DNA of 64,000 nt from Pseudomonas piscis. GTDB lineage: Bacteria > Pseudomonadota > Gammaproteobacteria > Pseudomonadales > Pseudomonadaceae. The stretch's first letter is position 1. Each line of letters begins with the position of its first letter. The translations under genes were made by a program, and so were the position numbers. The notes below the pieces were generated by a model that did not search any database, was not told the origin of the DNA, and saw nothing but the letters and a program-made list of their open reading frames with translations. The stretch is from assembly GCF_009380155.1 (NCBI RefSeq), contig NZ_WHUV01000001.1, positions 2,034,402 through 2,098,401 on the forward strand, written 5' to 3'. Shown here piece after piece: positions 1 to 8,123 of this stretch.

Positions 1-148
1 GGGTATCGAGGATTTCGCCGGCGCTGTCGCGCCCCAGGAACGCCTTGCTGTTGGAGCCCTGGATGCGTAGCGGGGTGGCGTTGTCCAGGGCGTCGCGCAC
101 CTGCTCCAGCAGGGCTTCGCTGGCGTCGCAATCGGTGGGGGCGGCCAT
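1..148 (-). CDS. glcE: Glycolate oxidase subunit GlcE, N-terminal part only
   Basis: The gene begins at 148 and runs off the left edge, so only about 49 codons are visible. The translated start (MAAPTDCDAS..., then PLRIQGSNSKAFLGR) matches the FAD-binding start of GlcE, the second FAD subunit of the membrane-associated glycolate oxidase GlcDEF, which oxidises glycolate to glyoxylate. Its ATG overlaps the glcD stop codon by one base (TGATG), the usual coupling of these two subunits. GlcF should follow beyond the window. The family assignment rests on this short segment plus gene order. Confidence 0.88.
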   Translation of the reverse strand, partial: MAAPTDCDASEALLEQVRDALDNATPLRIQGSNSKAFLGRDSAGEILDT

Positions 149-1647
149 CAGAATCGCTCCAGTTCGGGGAAGGGTAACTGCCCATGGTGGATGTGCATGG
201 CCCCGGCCTCGGCGCAGCGGTGCAGGGTCGGGATGTTCTTGCCGGGGTTGAGCAGGCCCAGGGGGTCGAAGGCGCGCTTGATGCCGTGGAACAGGCTCAG
301 CTCGTGGCTGCTGAACTGCACGCACATCTGGTTGATCTTCTCCCGGCCCACGCCGTGCTCGCCGGTGATGGTGCCGCCCACCGCCACGCACAGCTCGAGG
401 ATCTTGCCGCCCAGGGTTTCCGCTCGCTCAAGTTCCCCACTCTGGTTGGCATCGAACAGGATCAACGGGTGCATGTTGCCGTCGCCGGCATGGAACACGT
501 TGGCCACCCGCAGCTGGTGCTCGGCGGCCAGCCGGGCGATGCCGTGCAGCACCGCGGGCAGTTGGCGCCGGGGGATGGTGCCGTCCATGCAGTAGTAGTC
601 CGGCGACAAGCGGCCCACCGCCGGGAAGGCATTCTTGCGCCCGGCCCAGAACCGCGCGCGCTCGGCCTCGTCCCGGGCCAGGCGCACTTCGCTGGCGCCG
701 GCCTGTTGCAGCAGTTGGCGCACCCGCTCGCAGTCGTCGTGGACATCGGCCTCGACCCCATCCAGCTCGCACAGCAGCATGGCCTGGGCATCCACCGGGT
801 AGCCGGCGTGGATAAAGTCTTCGGCGGCGCGGATCGCCAGGTTGTCCATCATCTCCAGGCCGCCGGGGATGATGCCCGCGGCGATGATCGCCGCCACCGC
901 CTGGCCGGCGTTCTCCACCGAGTCGAAGGCCGCCAGCAGCACCTTGGCGATCTGCGGCTTGGGCAGCAGCTTGACCGTGACTTCGGTGATCACCCCCAGC
1001 AGCCCCTCGGAACCGGTGAACAGCGCCAGCAGGTCGAAGCCCGGCGAATCCAGGGCCTCGCTGCCCAGGGTCAGGGGTTGGCCCTCGACGGTGAGCATCC
1101 GCACCTGGAGCAGGTTGTGCACGGTCAGACCGTATTTCAGACAGTGCACGCCACCGGCGTTTTCCGCGACATTGCCACCGATGGAGCAGGCGATCTGCGA
1201 CGACGGGTCGGGGGCGTAGTACAGCTCGTAGGGCGCCGCGGCCTGGGAGATCGCCAGGTTGCGCACCCCGGGTTGCAGGCGCGCGCAGCGCGCGGCGGGG
1301 TCGATCTTGAGGATGTCTTTGAATCGCGCCATCACCAGCAGCAGGCCCTTTTCCAGGGGCAGGGCGCCGCCGGACAGGCCGGTGCCCGCGCCCCGGGCCA
1401 CCACTGGTACCCGTTGCTGGTGGCAGATCTTGAGGATCTGCTGCACCTGCTCCAGGCGCCGGGGCAGGGCCACCAGCAGCGGGGTGCTGCGGTAGGCGCT
1501 CAGGCCGTCGCATTCGTAGGGCTTGAGTTGCTCCTGGCGGTCCAGCAGTTCCAGGTCCGGCAGCTGGCTGCGCAGGGCGTGGATCAAGGCTTGGCGGTCG
1601 ACCTCGGGCAGGGCGCCGTCGAGGCGTTCATCGTAGAGAATCGTCAT
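148..1647 (-). CDS. glcD: Glycolate oxidase FAD subunit GlcD
   Basis: This 499-residue protein has the usual GlcD length. An FAD-binding type 4 segment is visible near residues 80-100 (ARGAGTGLSGG) and the C-terminal FAD-linked oxidase half carries AGDGNMHP and GTITGEHGVGREK. GlcD with GlcE and GlcF converts glycolate to glyoxylate and passes electrons to the respiratory chain at the inner membrane. It is divergent from glcC and translationally coupled to glcE. Two FadR-type palindromes in the 232-base gap to glcC suggest direct control by GlcC. Family call is secure. Confidence 0.96.
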   Translation of the reverse strand: MTILYDERLDGALPEVDRQALIHALRSQLPDLELLDRQEQLKPYECDGLSAYRSTPLLVALPRRLEQVQQILKICHQQRVPVVARGAGTGLSGGALPLEKGLLLVMARFKDILKIDPAARCARLQPGVRNLAISQAAAPYELYYAPDPSSQIACSIGGNVAENAGGVHCLKYGLTVHNLLQVRMLTVEGQPLTLGSEALDSPGFDLLALFTGSEGLLGVITEVTVKLLPKPQIAKVLLAAFDSVENAGQAVAAIIAAGIIPGGLEMMDNLAIRAAEDFIHAGYPVDAQAMLLCELDGVEADVHDDCERVRQLLQQAGASEVRLARDEAERARFWAGRKNAFPAVGRLSPDYYCMDGTIPRRQLPAVLHGIARLAAEHQLRVANVFHAGDGNMHPLILFDANQSGELERAETLGGKILELCVAVGGTITGEHGVGREKINQMCVQFSSHELSLFHGIKRAFDPLGLLNPGKNIPTLHRCAEAGAMHIHHGQLPFPELERF

Positions 1648-1747
1648 GGCTGGCGAATGACCTTGTGTCGTTGTTATCAGGTCGCGACTGCATCACGCAT
1701 GCCTTGCATCATTGGCCCGGGGCGCCTTAGTGTCCATGTGCGCCGGC

Positions 1748-1762
1748 AGTGGTCGAACCACT
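1748..1762. promoter_or_regulatory. Candidate GlcC operator 1 (AGTGGT-CGA-ACCACT)
   Basis: A perfect 6-bp inverted repeat with a 3-base centre. The core TGGTCGAACCA fits the TNGTNNNACNA pattern known for the FadR subfamily of GntR regulators, to which GlcC belongs. It lies about 100 bp upstream of the glcD start, placed to control glcDE. Confidence 0.65.
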
Positions 1763-1854
1763 TTGTTTTCCGGTACTTGCCCCGGGCTCCAGTAAAACTG
1801 ATTGATTTCAGCAAGTTGCAGCCAAGCCAGGAAGTGGGCGCGAATCGACAAGGA

Positions 1855-1869
1855 ACTGGTCATACCAGT
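1855..1869. promoter_or_regulatory. Candidate GlcC operator 2 (ACTGGT-CAT-ACCAGT)
   Basis: A second perfect inverted repeat with the same TGGTNNNACCA core, ending 10 bp before the chosen glcC start. Its position supports autoregulation of glcC and argues against a longer upstream start for GlcC, which would place the operator inside the coding region. Confidence 0.65.
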
Positions 1870-1879
1870 GGGAGGCGAG

Positions 1880-2647
1880 ATGCAGGACAAACCGGGACAG
1901 CCGCGCTTGCAGGTGGCCGATAGGGTCTGCGCACGGATCGAGCGCCTGATCGTCGACGGGGTATTCAAGACCGGCCAGCTGTTGCCCTCGGAGCGGCGCC
2001 TGACCGCCAAGCTCGGGGTCTCGCGCACGGCCCTGCGCGAGGGCCTGAAGCTGTTGCGGGCCCGGGGCATCATCGACACGGTGCAGGGTCGTGGCTCGCA
2101 GGTGGCGCAACTGTCGGCGCCGGCGGCGGACTCGCCACTGCTGCACCTGTTCAGCTCCCAGCCACGCACTCTCTACGACTTGCTGGAGGTCCGCGGCCTG
2201 CTGGAGGGCGAGTCGGCGCGGCTGGCGGCCCTGCGTGGCACCGAGGCCGACTTCGTGCTCATCGGCCGTAGCTACCAGGCCCTGCTTGAGGCCCATGACC
2301 AGGACCTGGAGCCCGCCGACCTGGCGCGCCTGGACCATGCCTTCCACCTGGCCATCTGCGAGGCTTCGCACAACCCGGTGCTGGTGCAGACCCTGGGCTC
2401 GCTCAACGGCCTGTTGCTCAATTCGGTGTTCGCCTCGGTCAACAACCTCTATCACCGGCCACTGCACAAGCGCCAGATCGACCGCCAGCATGCGCGCTTG
2501 TACCACGCGGTCACCGGTCGCTTGCCGGAACAGGCGCGCAAGGCCGCACAGGCGCATATCCAGGGCATCGCGCAAAACCTGCAGGAGATCGAAGAAGAGG
2601 AGCAGCGCTTGGTGCGGGCCACGCTGCGCCTGCAAGGCTGGGATTGA
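1880..2647 (+). CDS. glcC: GntR-family (FadR subfamily) glycolate regulator GlcC
   Basis: The protein is 255 residues from the ATG at 1880, close to the length of GlcC proteins, with GGAGG just upstream. An in-frame longer start at 1802 exists but would include the operator palindrome, so it was not used. The N-terminal winged helix shows the GntR pattern (RIERLIVDGVFKTGQLLPSE, then LGVSRTALREGLKLL); the rest is the all-helical FCD ligand domain with the metal-site type DHAFHLAICEASHN segment. It is divergent from glcDE and is expected to activate the glycolate genes on binding glycolate. Confidence 0.9.
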   Translation: MQDKPGQPRLQVADRVCARIERLIVDGVFKTGQLLPSERRLTAKLGVSRTALREGLKLLRARGIIDTVQGRGSQVAQLSAPAADSPLLHLFSSQPRTLYDLLEVRGLLEGESARLAALRGTEADFVLIGRSYQALLEAHDQDLEPADLARLDHAFHLAICEASHNPVLVQTLGSLNGLLLNSVFASVNNLYHRPLHKRQIDRQHARLYHAVTGRLPEQARKAAQAHIQGIAQNLQEIEEEEQRLVRATLRLQGWD

Positions 2648-2660
2648 GCCTCGGCGCTGG

Positions 2661-2684
2661 GGATGGCGCCGGGTGGCGCCATCC
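2661..2684. terminator. Stem-loop between convergent glcC and the small minus-strand gene
   Basis: A perfect 10-bp inverted repeat GGATGGCGCC-GGGT-GGCGCCATCC lies between two convergent genes. The following T-run is weak (GGTTTAC), so it may act as a bidirectional terminator or only as an mRNA 3' stem. Confidence 0.5.
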
Positions 2685-2694
2685 GGTTTACCGG

Positions 2695-2922
2695 CTAGAC
2701 CGAAGGGCGCCAGGTGACGTTGTGGATACCGAACTTCTCCGCCGTGGGGCGGCTGGTCTTCTTCACTTGTTCGCGCCCGAAGCGGCCGATGCGGCCCACC
2801 CCGGCGTCGCAGCTGGCCCAGTGCCAGGCCTCGGCGTTGTCCATCTTTTCCTGGCGGATGATGAAGGACTTGGGAGCACCGTGCAGGGTGTATTCGATGA
2901 CGAAGAGTTTTGCGTTGTTCAT
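2695..2922 (-). CDS. Small conserved Pseudomonas protein (DUF6555-like)
   Basis: A 75-residue soluble protein beginning MNNAKLFVIEYTLHGAPKSF. The sequence looks like a small conserved protein common in Pseudomonas, which I recall as DUF6555; function is unknown. It has no signal peptide or membrane segment, is rich in aromatic residues and ends in VTWRPSV. It is convergent with glcC, with a stem-loop between them. The DUF number is from memory and needs a profile search. Confidence 0.72.
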   Translation of the reverse strand: MNNAKLFVIEYTLHGAPKSFIIRQEKMDNAEAWHWASCDAGVGRIGRFGREQVKKTSRPTAEKFGIHNVTWRPSV

Positions 2923-3140
2923 AAAGCGTTCAATCCTCCCTGTGATGCAGCAGTGATCCCCCTGCGGCGGAAAAATTCACTCGGATTGTCCCAGCGGGCC
3001 GGCGAGGTGTCGAAAAATCCCGGCAGGCTATCCAAACGGATGGTTCTCGAGCGCCATGGCATCGATTTGGCTAGTGCTGGCTGGTGGCTGCCTCGACGGC
3101 TGGTTACCATGGTCGCCCGCCGTCCCGCCGCGACCTTGCC

Positions 3141-3917
3141 ATGGCCCTAGCCGCTCCTCCCGACCTCACCGACACCGCGATTCCCGTGCAGCCGCTGGCC
3201 CGTACCTACCCGCGCGGGTTGTTCGTCGAGCCCCATGAGCACGACTGGGGCCAGTTGCTGTATGCCATGAGCGGGGTGATGTGGGTCGAGACTCCCCACG
3301 AGGCCCTGGTGGTGCCTCCGCAGCGGGCGGTGTGGCTGCCGCCGGGCGTGGTCCATGGCATCCGCGTGGTCAGCGACCTGCAGATGCGCAATATCTACCT
3401 GCGTCCCTCCCTGGCAGCGACTCTGGATACCAGGGTCCAGGTGCTGCAAGTGGATACCCTGCTGCGGGAGTTGATCGTGCGCCTGGTGGAGCTCGAACCA
3501 CCCCAGCCGGACTACTACGAGGCCCTGGTGGGCCTGGCCCTGCTGGAGCTGCAACGGGCGCGGCGCTCGGAGTTGAAGATCGTCTTGCCCGATGCCGCCG
3601 ACCGGCGCCTGTGCAGCCTGTGCCAGGCGGTGATGGCGGCGCCGTCCCTGGAGATATCCTTCGAGCAGCATGCCGAGGCCGTCGGGGCCAGCGTGCGTAC
3701 CCTGGCGCGCTTGTTCAAGGAACGCCTGGGCCTGGGCTTCGCCGAATGGCGGCGCCAGGTGCAACTGGCCACTGCGGCGGCGGAGCTGATCCAGGGCGTG
3801 CCGGTGAGCCGGATCGCCCGCGAGCTGGGTTATTCCCCCAGCAGCTTCAGCGACATGTTCCGCCGCGAGCTGGGCGTCGCCCCCTCGCAGTATGTCGCCG
3901 GCGAACCCTCGGCCTGA
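3141..3917 (+). CDS. AraC-family transcriptional regulator
   Basis: From the ATG at 3141 the protein is 258 residues: an N-terminal cupin (LFVEPHEHDWGQLLYAMSG, then VVPPQRAVWLPPGVVHGI) and a C-terminal double helix-turn-helix (residues about 155-255, with GASVRTLARLFKERLGLGF and RIARELGYSPSSFSDMFRRE). This is the AraC subgroup that lacks a dimerisation coil and often regulates a neighbouring transporter or oxidoreductase. A longer GTG start at 3084 is possible but has no better ribosome site. The target may be the XapX/MDR genes downstream, though a REP doublet separates them. Confidence 0.9.
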   Translation: MALAAPPDLTDTAIPVQPLARTYPRGLFVEPHEHDWGQLLYAMSGVMWVETPHEALVVPPQRAVWLPPGVVHGIRVVSDLQMRNIYLRPSLAATLDTRVQVLQVDTLLRELIVRLVELEPPQPDYYEALVGLALLELQRARRSELKIVLPDAADRRLCSLCQAVMAAPSLEISFEQHAEAVGASVRTLARLFKERLGLGFAEWRRQVQLATAAAELIQGVPVSRIARELGYSPSSFSDMFRRELGVAPSQYVAGEPSA

Positions 3918-3998
3918 GACACCGCGATGCTTTGGCCGATAGCCTGAAGTACTTGGCCGATGCCACTGCCTCCTTGTCTCTAGAATCCACTCCATGCC

Positions 3999-4107
3999 TG
4001 TAGCCGCTGCCGAGCCTGTGAAGCTGCGTTCGGGGCCGCAGGGCCTTGCGCGATCCCAGGCTCGCGGTGGCCCTGCGGGCCATGCGCAGCCTGCGGCAGC
4101 GGCTACA
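3999..4107. repeat. REP doublet (inverted TGTAGCCGCTGCC units)
   Basis: Two facing copies, TGTAGCCGCTGCCGAGCC... at the left and ...CTGCGGCAGCGGCTACA at the right, about 60 bp apart. The same unit recurs at 5361, 37039 and 40671 and, decayed, at 23790 and 28250. All are between genes, as expected for Pseudomonas REP elements. Confidence 0.8.
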
Positions 4108-4165
4108 CGAAGCGACGCTGTAGTTGCAGCCGAGCCCATGCACCACGGCCTTTTGGGAGTGAGCC

Positions 4166-4339
4166 ATGAATTACCTGATGTCCCTGGCGGCTGGCCTGCT
4201 GGTCGGGCTGCTCTACGGTGCCCTGCAGGTGCGTTCCCCGGCACCGCCAGCCATCGCCCTGGTGGGGCTGCTGGGCATGCTCGGTGGCGAACAGCTGTGG
4301 CCCCTGGGGCGCCAACTGTTCAGCCAGTGGCTGTCCTGA
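4166..4339 (+). CDS. XapX-domain small membrane protein
   Basis: A 57-residue protein starting MNYLMSLAAGLLVGLLYG, with GGGAG upstream of the ATG. Two hydrophobic segments flank a VRSPAPPAIALVGLLGMLGG core, the signature of XapX (DUF1427) proteins. These small inner-membrane proteins are of unknown role, sometimes next to nucleoside or efflux genes. It precedes an MDR oxidoreductase by 40 bp and is likely co-transcribed with it. Confidence 0.85.
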   Translation: MNYLMSLAAGLLVGLLYGALQVRSPAPPAIALVGLLGMLGGEQLWPLGRQLFSQWLS

Positions 4340-4378
4340 TCGCTGATATCGACTGTTTTTCGACCCATGGAGTCTTTG

Positions 4379-5335
4379 ATGAAAGCACTGCAATTTTCCG
4401 CCACCGGCGACCTCGCTTCCCTGCAACTGGTGGAGGTTCCGACTCCGGTCCCCGGGCCCGGCCAGGTATTGGTACGGATCAAGGCGGCGGGCCTGAATCC
4501 CAGCGATGTGAAGAATGTCCTCGGGCGTTTTCCCTACACCACGCTGCCACGGATTCCCGGACGGGATTTTGCCGGGGTGGTGGAGCAGGGGCCGGACGAC
4601 TTGATCGGCCAGGAAGTCTGGGGCACCGGCAGGGACCTGGGCTTTTTCGCCGACGGCAGCCACGCCCAGTACGTGGTGTTGTCGGCCAGCGGCGTGGCGC
4701 TCAAGCCCCGGCACCTGAGCTTTGCCCAGGCCGCCAGCCTCGGCGTGCCCTATACCACCGCCTGGGATGCCCTGGAGCGTAGCGGCGTGGTCGCCGGTAC
4801 CCGGCTGCTGGTGATCGGTGGCGGCGCCGTGGCCACTGCGGCCCTGGCCCTGGCCAAGGTTCGTGGCGCCCAGGTGCTGGCGGCGGCGCGCCGGCCGGAG
4901 CAGGTGCAGGCGTTGCAGGCCCAGGGCTATCCGGTGCTGCAACTGGCGCAGCCGGAAAACCTCGCCACCCAGGTGGGCGAGCATCATGCCGGCGGCGCCG
5001 AGGTGATCTTCGACACTACCGGCTTCTGGCTGCCGGCGGCGGTGCCGGCCCTGGCCACGTTCGGTCGGATCGCCATCATCGCCGCGCCGGTGGATGGCCA
5101 TGTGCAGCTGCCGGCCCTGGCCCTGTACCGCAAGGGTGGCTCGGTGGTGGGGATCAATTCGCTGCTGTATGGCGTCGAGGAATGCGCGGCGATGCTGGAG
5201 CAGTTCGGTCGCTATTTCGACGAAGGCTTGTTGCCGCTGCCCGAGGGGTTGCTGGAGTCGCCGCTGGAGCAGGGGCTGGAGCGCTATGCCGAGGTCAACC
5301 AGGGCGGTGGCGACAAGGTGATCCTGATTCCTTGA
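4379..5335 (+). CDS. Zinc-independent MDR-family NAD(P)H:quinone/alcohol oxidoreductase
   Basis: A 318-residue medium-chain dehydrogenase/reductase. The N-terminal GroES-like part has the typical PVPGPGQVLVRIKAAGLNPSD and PGRDFAGVV segments and no structural-zinc cysteines, which points to the quinone oxidoreductase branch. The Rossmann half has VIGGGAVATAALALAK (a slightly altered GxGxxG). The start at 4379 was chosen because GGAG sits 5 bases upstream; an in-frame ATG lies at 4367. Substrate cannot be inferred. Confidence 0.88.
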   Translation: MKALQFSATGDLASLQLVEVPTPVPGPGQVLVRIKAAGLNPSDVKNVLGRFPYTTLPRIPGRDFAGVVEQGPDDLIGQEVWGTGRDLGFFADGSHAQYVVLSASGVALKPRHLSFAQAASLGVPYTTAWDALERSGVVAGTRLLVIGGGAVATAALALAKVRGAQVLAAARRPEQVQALQAQGYPVLQLAQPENLATQVGEHHAGGAEVIFDTTGFWLPAAVPALATFGRIAIIAAPVDGHVQLPALALYRKGGSVVGINSLLYGVEECAAMLEQFGRYFDEGLLPLPEGLLESPLEQGLERYAEVNQGGGDKVILIP

Positions 5336-5360
5336 GGCGGGCAGGGCCGGGGGGCGTTGA

Positions 5361-5510
5361 CGCAGCTTCGCAGGCTCAGCAGCGGCTACAGGGTTTGTTT
5401 GTGTAGCCGCTGCCGCAGGCAGCGTACGGGCCGTAGGGCCGTAGGGTTTGTGGGATCGCTGAAGGCCCTGCGGGCCTTGGCGCAGCTTCGCGGGCTCAGC
5501 AGCGGCTACA
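5361..5510. repeat. REP cluster, three units
   Basis: Three related units: CGCAGCTTCGCAGGCTCAGC...GGCTACA ending at 5390, TGTAGCCGCTGCCGCAGGCAG starting near 5402, and a second near copy of the first ending at 5510. The first and third units are almost identical direct copies about 120 bp apart, with the middle one inverted. Confidence 0.75.
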
Positions 5511-5534
5511 GGTTTGGGTAGGGCGATCACGGGG

Positions 5535-6563
5535 TCATTGCGGGACGCCGTGCTCCCAGGCCGACCAGTTCTTGAGGATGTCCTGCACCAGGGGGTTGCC
5601 GGCGCGGTAGAGGTTTTCCAGGGCCGGTACGAAACCGCCCTGGTCGGCGTACTTGAGCAGGTTGTCCACTTCGCTGGCACCGGGTGCCGGGCGGTCGAAG
5701 TCCGAGCCGGCGCGCAGTACCGCCAGGCGCTGGACGTCCACCAGGCCTTCGCGGCTGGCCCGCAGCAGCGCCTCGTAGGTGGAGTTGTCTTCCTGCTGGG
5801 TGGTGCAGTAAACGCCCTTGTTGTCGGTGAGCAAGCGGGTCCAGACCTCAGCTCGTTCACTCAGGCGCGTGCCGGAGAACCAGGTATTGCCGGCCAGGGT
5901 GTCGCAGCGGGTGACCACCGGCGGTTGGTTGGCCGGAGCCTGGGGATACTTCAGGCGCCAGGCCGCTGATTCCTTGCTTTCGCTCAAGGTCACCTTCTGG
6001 CTCAGGGCAAACGCCTTGGCCTGGAGTTTCGGGTTGAGCTCGAACACTTCGGTCTTGTAGTCCAGGGGCGGTTTTTCATTGGGCCCCTTGGTGTTGATGC
6101 CCAGGTAGCCGGTGGGCCATTCCTTGGGCGCATCCCGCGAGTCGAGCTCCCACTGGGTGCCGAACTCCACCAGGTAATGGGCCCAGGCCGCGGTGCCGAT
6201 GGTGCCTTGATGCGGGCTGATGCCGGCAATCCCGGCAATGAGGAAGTAACTCTTGCGCAGGTCGAACTTCGGCGACAGCGCCAGGGCCAGGGTCGAGGCC
6301 GCGGCGTTGGTCTGGCCCATGCCGGTGGTCAGCAGGCACACCTGCCGGTCGTTGTTGCAACTGATGTCCGGGTATTCTCCGGCCAACCCCGGGACACGCA
6401 CCTTGTGCTTGAGCTCCAGGCGCTCGATCCAGTTCTGTGCTTCCGGAGCGAACATGCTGATCAGCACCACCTTGGGCTTGATCGGCGCCTCATTGGCCCA
6501 GGCCCCGCCGGCCAGCACCGCACTCAGGCCCACTATCCACGAAACTTTCTGCATGCCACGCAT
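5535..6563 (-). CDS. Purine nucleoside permease (NUP family), periplasmic
   Basis: A 342-residue protein with an N-terminal signal peptide (hydrophobic run followed by AGGAWANEA). The body (KPKVVLISMFAPEAQNW, TTGMGQTNAAASTLALALS, IAGIAGISPHQGTIG) matches the NUP family, related to nucleoside phosphorylases and first described as a purine nucleoside permease component in Candida. The signal peptide places it in the periplasm. It is followed on the same strand order by a Tsx-type nucleoside channel gene, which fits a shared nucleoside uptake role. Confidence 0.85.
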   Translation of the reverse strand: MRGMQKVSWIVGLSAVLAGGAWANEAPIKPKVVLISMFAPEAQNWIERLELKHKVRVPGLAGEYPDISCNNDRQVCLLTTGMGQTNAAASTLALALSPKFDLRKSYFLIAGIAGISPHQGTIGTAAWAHYLVEFGTQWELDSRDAPKEWPTGYLGINTKGPNEKPPLDYKTEVFELNPKLQAKAFALSQKVTLSESKESAAWRLKYPQAPANQPPVVTRCDTLAGNTWFSGTRLSERAEVWTRLLTDNKGVYCTTQQEDNSTYEALLRASREGLVDVQRLAVLRAGSDFDRPAPGASEVDNLLKYADQGGFVPALENLYRAGNPLVQDILKNWSAWEHGVPQ

Positions 6564-6661
6564 AACACCTCCATGATTGCCGTTGATCGGTGCTGATCCT
6601 GCTCGATCCAGGTTACACCGTGGTTGTCTTGCTGCTTGTCGCTCGAAACTTGCCGCTGTCG

Positions 6662-7618
6662 CTAAAACTGATAGCCGACCCCGGCGTAATACCCCCAGCC
6701 GTTGGAGCGCGCGCGGAATTCGCCATCGCCGAAATTCAGCACGCTGCCGTCTTCCCAGTTGCCGCCGTTATGGAAGTACCGGCCCACCAGGGTGAAGCGC
6801 AGATGGGTGAAGGAGTACAGCAGCACATTGGTGGCCACGGTGGCATTGGCCGTACGGGCCGGGTTGTCCTTGTGCAGGTCGGAACCGAAATCGAAGTTGG
6901 TGAAGCCGATGTAGGTCAGCGAGGCGCCGTTGCTGAATTTGTCGATGGGCACGATGTACTTGAGCTGGGCGCGGTAGCCATCCCAGGAGTATTCATTGCT
7001 GGCGCCATAGTTTTCCCACTGGTAGCGACCGTAGAAGTTGGCGGACAGGTTGACCCGCGAGTGGGTGTCGATGTCGGTGCCCAGGCCGCTGTACAGGGTG
7101 TTGGCACGGTTGGCGGTGCGGCTGCCGTGGTCGTAGATCCAGTCGAAGGCCACGTACCACTCCTTGATCGGGCCGATGGCCAGGCTGCGGCCGGCCAGGT
7201 AGTCGATGGAGATGCGCGGCTCGTGCTCCATGAACAGCGGCGAGCCATGGTCCCAGACGCCCTTGTCGTGGCTGTTGCCGATATCGAGGACCTTCGGCAG
7301 GTCGATGTAGCCATAGAGCTCGAACGGTCCCTTGCGCCCGAAATACTCGTATTCCAGGTAGACGTCGTCCGCCGGGCGGGGGCCGAAGCTGATGTCCTTG
7401 CTGCCGATCAGCATCAGGTCCTGGTTGTACCAGTCGGAGAGGTAGGCGCCGGGCTTGGCCGGTTGCACATCCTTGCTCAGGCCTTCGCCCTGGGCCGACT
7501 CGTCCGGGGTGACCGGTTGGGCCAACAGTGCAGGGCTGAGTAATCCGGTAACGATGCCCAGTAGCAGGGAAACGCTGCGTGGGTACGAAGGCGCGGTACG
7601 CCTGGAGGTGACGAGCAT
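6662..7618 (-). CDS. Tsx/OmpK-family nucleoside-specific outer-membrane channel
   Basis: From the ATG at 7618 (AAGGAT upstream) the protein is 318 residues; an in-frame upstream ATG at 7660 has no such site. After a signal peptide (cleavage around LLAQPV) the sequence shows alternating aromatic beta strands typical of Tsx: YLSDWYNQDLMLIGSK, YLEYEYFGRKGPFELYGYID, and a terminal strand GWGYYAGVGYQF ending in Phe for BAM-dependent insertion. It sits upstream of the purine nucleoside permease gene on the same strand, with 98 bp between them. Confidence 0.9.
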   Translation of the reverse strand: MLVTSRRTAPSYPRSVSLLLGIVTGLLSPALLAQPVTPDESAQGEGLSKDVQPAKPGAYLSDWYNQDLMLIGSKDISFGPRPADDVYLEYEYFGRKGPFELYGYIDLPKVLDIGNSHDKGVWDHGSPLFMEHEPRISIDYLAGRSLAIGPIKEWYVAFDWIYDHGSRTANRANTLYSGLGTDIDTHSRVNLSANFYGRYQWENYGASNEYSWDGYRAQLKYIVPIDKFSNGASLTYIGFTNFDFGSDLHKDNPARTANATVATNVLLYSFTHLRFTLVGRYFHNGGNWEDGSVLNFGDGEFRARSNGWGYYAGVGYQF

Positions 7619-8123
7619 TGAAAATCCTTGTTCGTGCGGGGTGAGATCAGGTTTGGGCAATCATCGGCGAATGGCCTGGATTCCCTGGCGCGCAAACGTT
7701 TGCATGTGTCGTACCAACTCGTCTTTTTGCTGTTGGATCGACGTGACCGGTCTGTTTGGGAAGGAAAGGGTGGATGAGCGCACCATTTGGCCAGGTTCAG
7801 CCCGAACTTGACCTCGTAAGGGTGCAATACAGTGACCTGTGCGCTGTTGTAAAAATTTTAGAACACTACGGATGGCCGAAAATAAGCGCTTTTTCCCGGA
7901 TTTTTACTGAGATTAATCGTTGCACCTTACCAAGGTATTAATGCTATTTGATGGTGCACCAGGGTTGGGCAAGCTTTGCGGCGTCGTCTAGGTTTCTGCC
8001 AGGGAAATTTAACCATCAGTCAGGTTTTTGCGGGTTGCTGCGTGTAGTAGAGGGATCTGAAGCTTCCGGGTAGTACGCGTTCCTACGTAATGAAGAAGCC
8101 TGCTCTCAAGGAAGGAGCTGCAT
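7619..8123. other. Regulatory gap between divergent tsx-like and autotransporter genes
   Basis: This 505-bp gap is AT-richer than its surroundings. It holds a small perfect dyad ACCTT-ACC-AAGGT at 7924-7936 nested inside a wider TGCACC (7921) / GGTGCA (7953) inverted repeat, a candidate operator. GGAAGGAG at 8110-8116 is the ribosome site of the autotransporter. No convincing gene was seen. Confidence 0.5.

Noticed and set aside
4103..5860. 585-codon minus-strand frame
   Set aside because: Crosses REP sequences and the antisense of the MDR gene; not protein-like.
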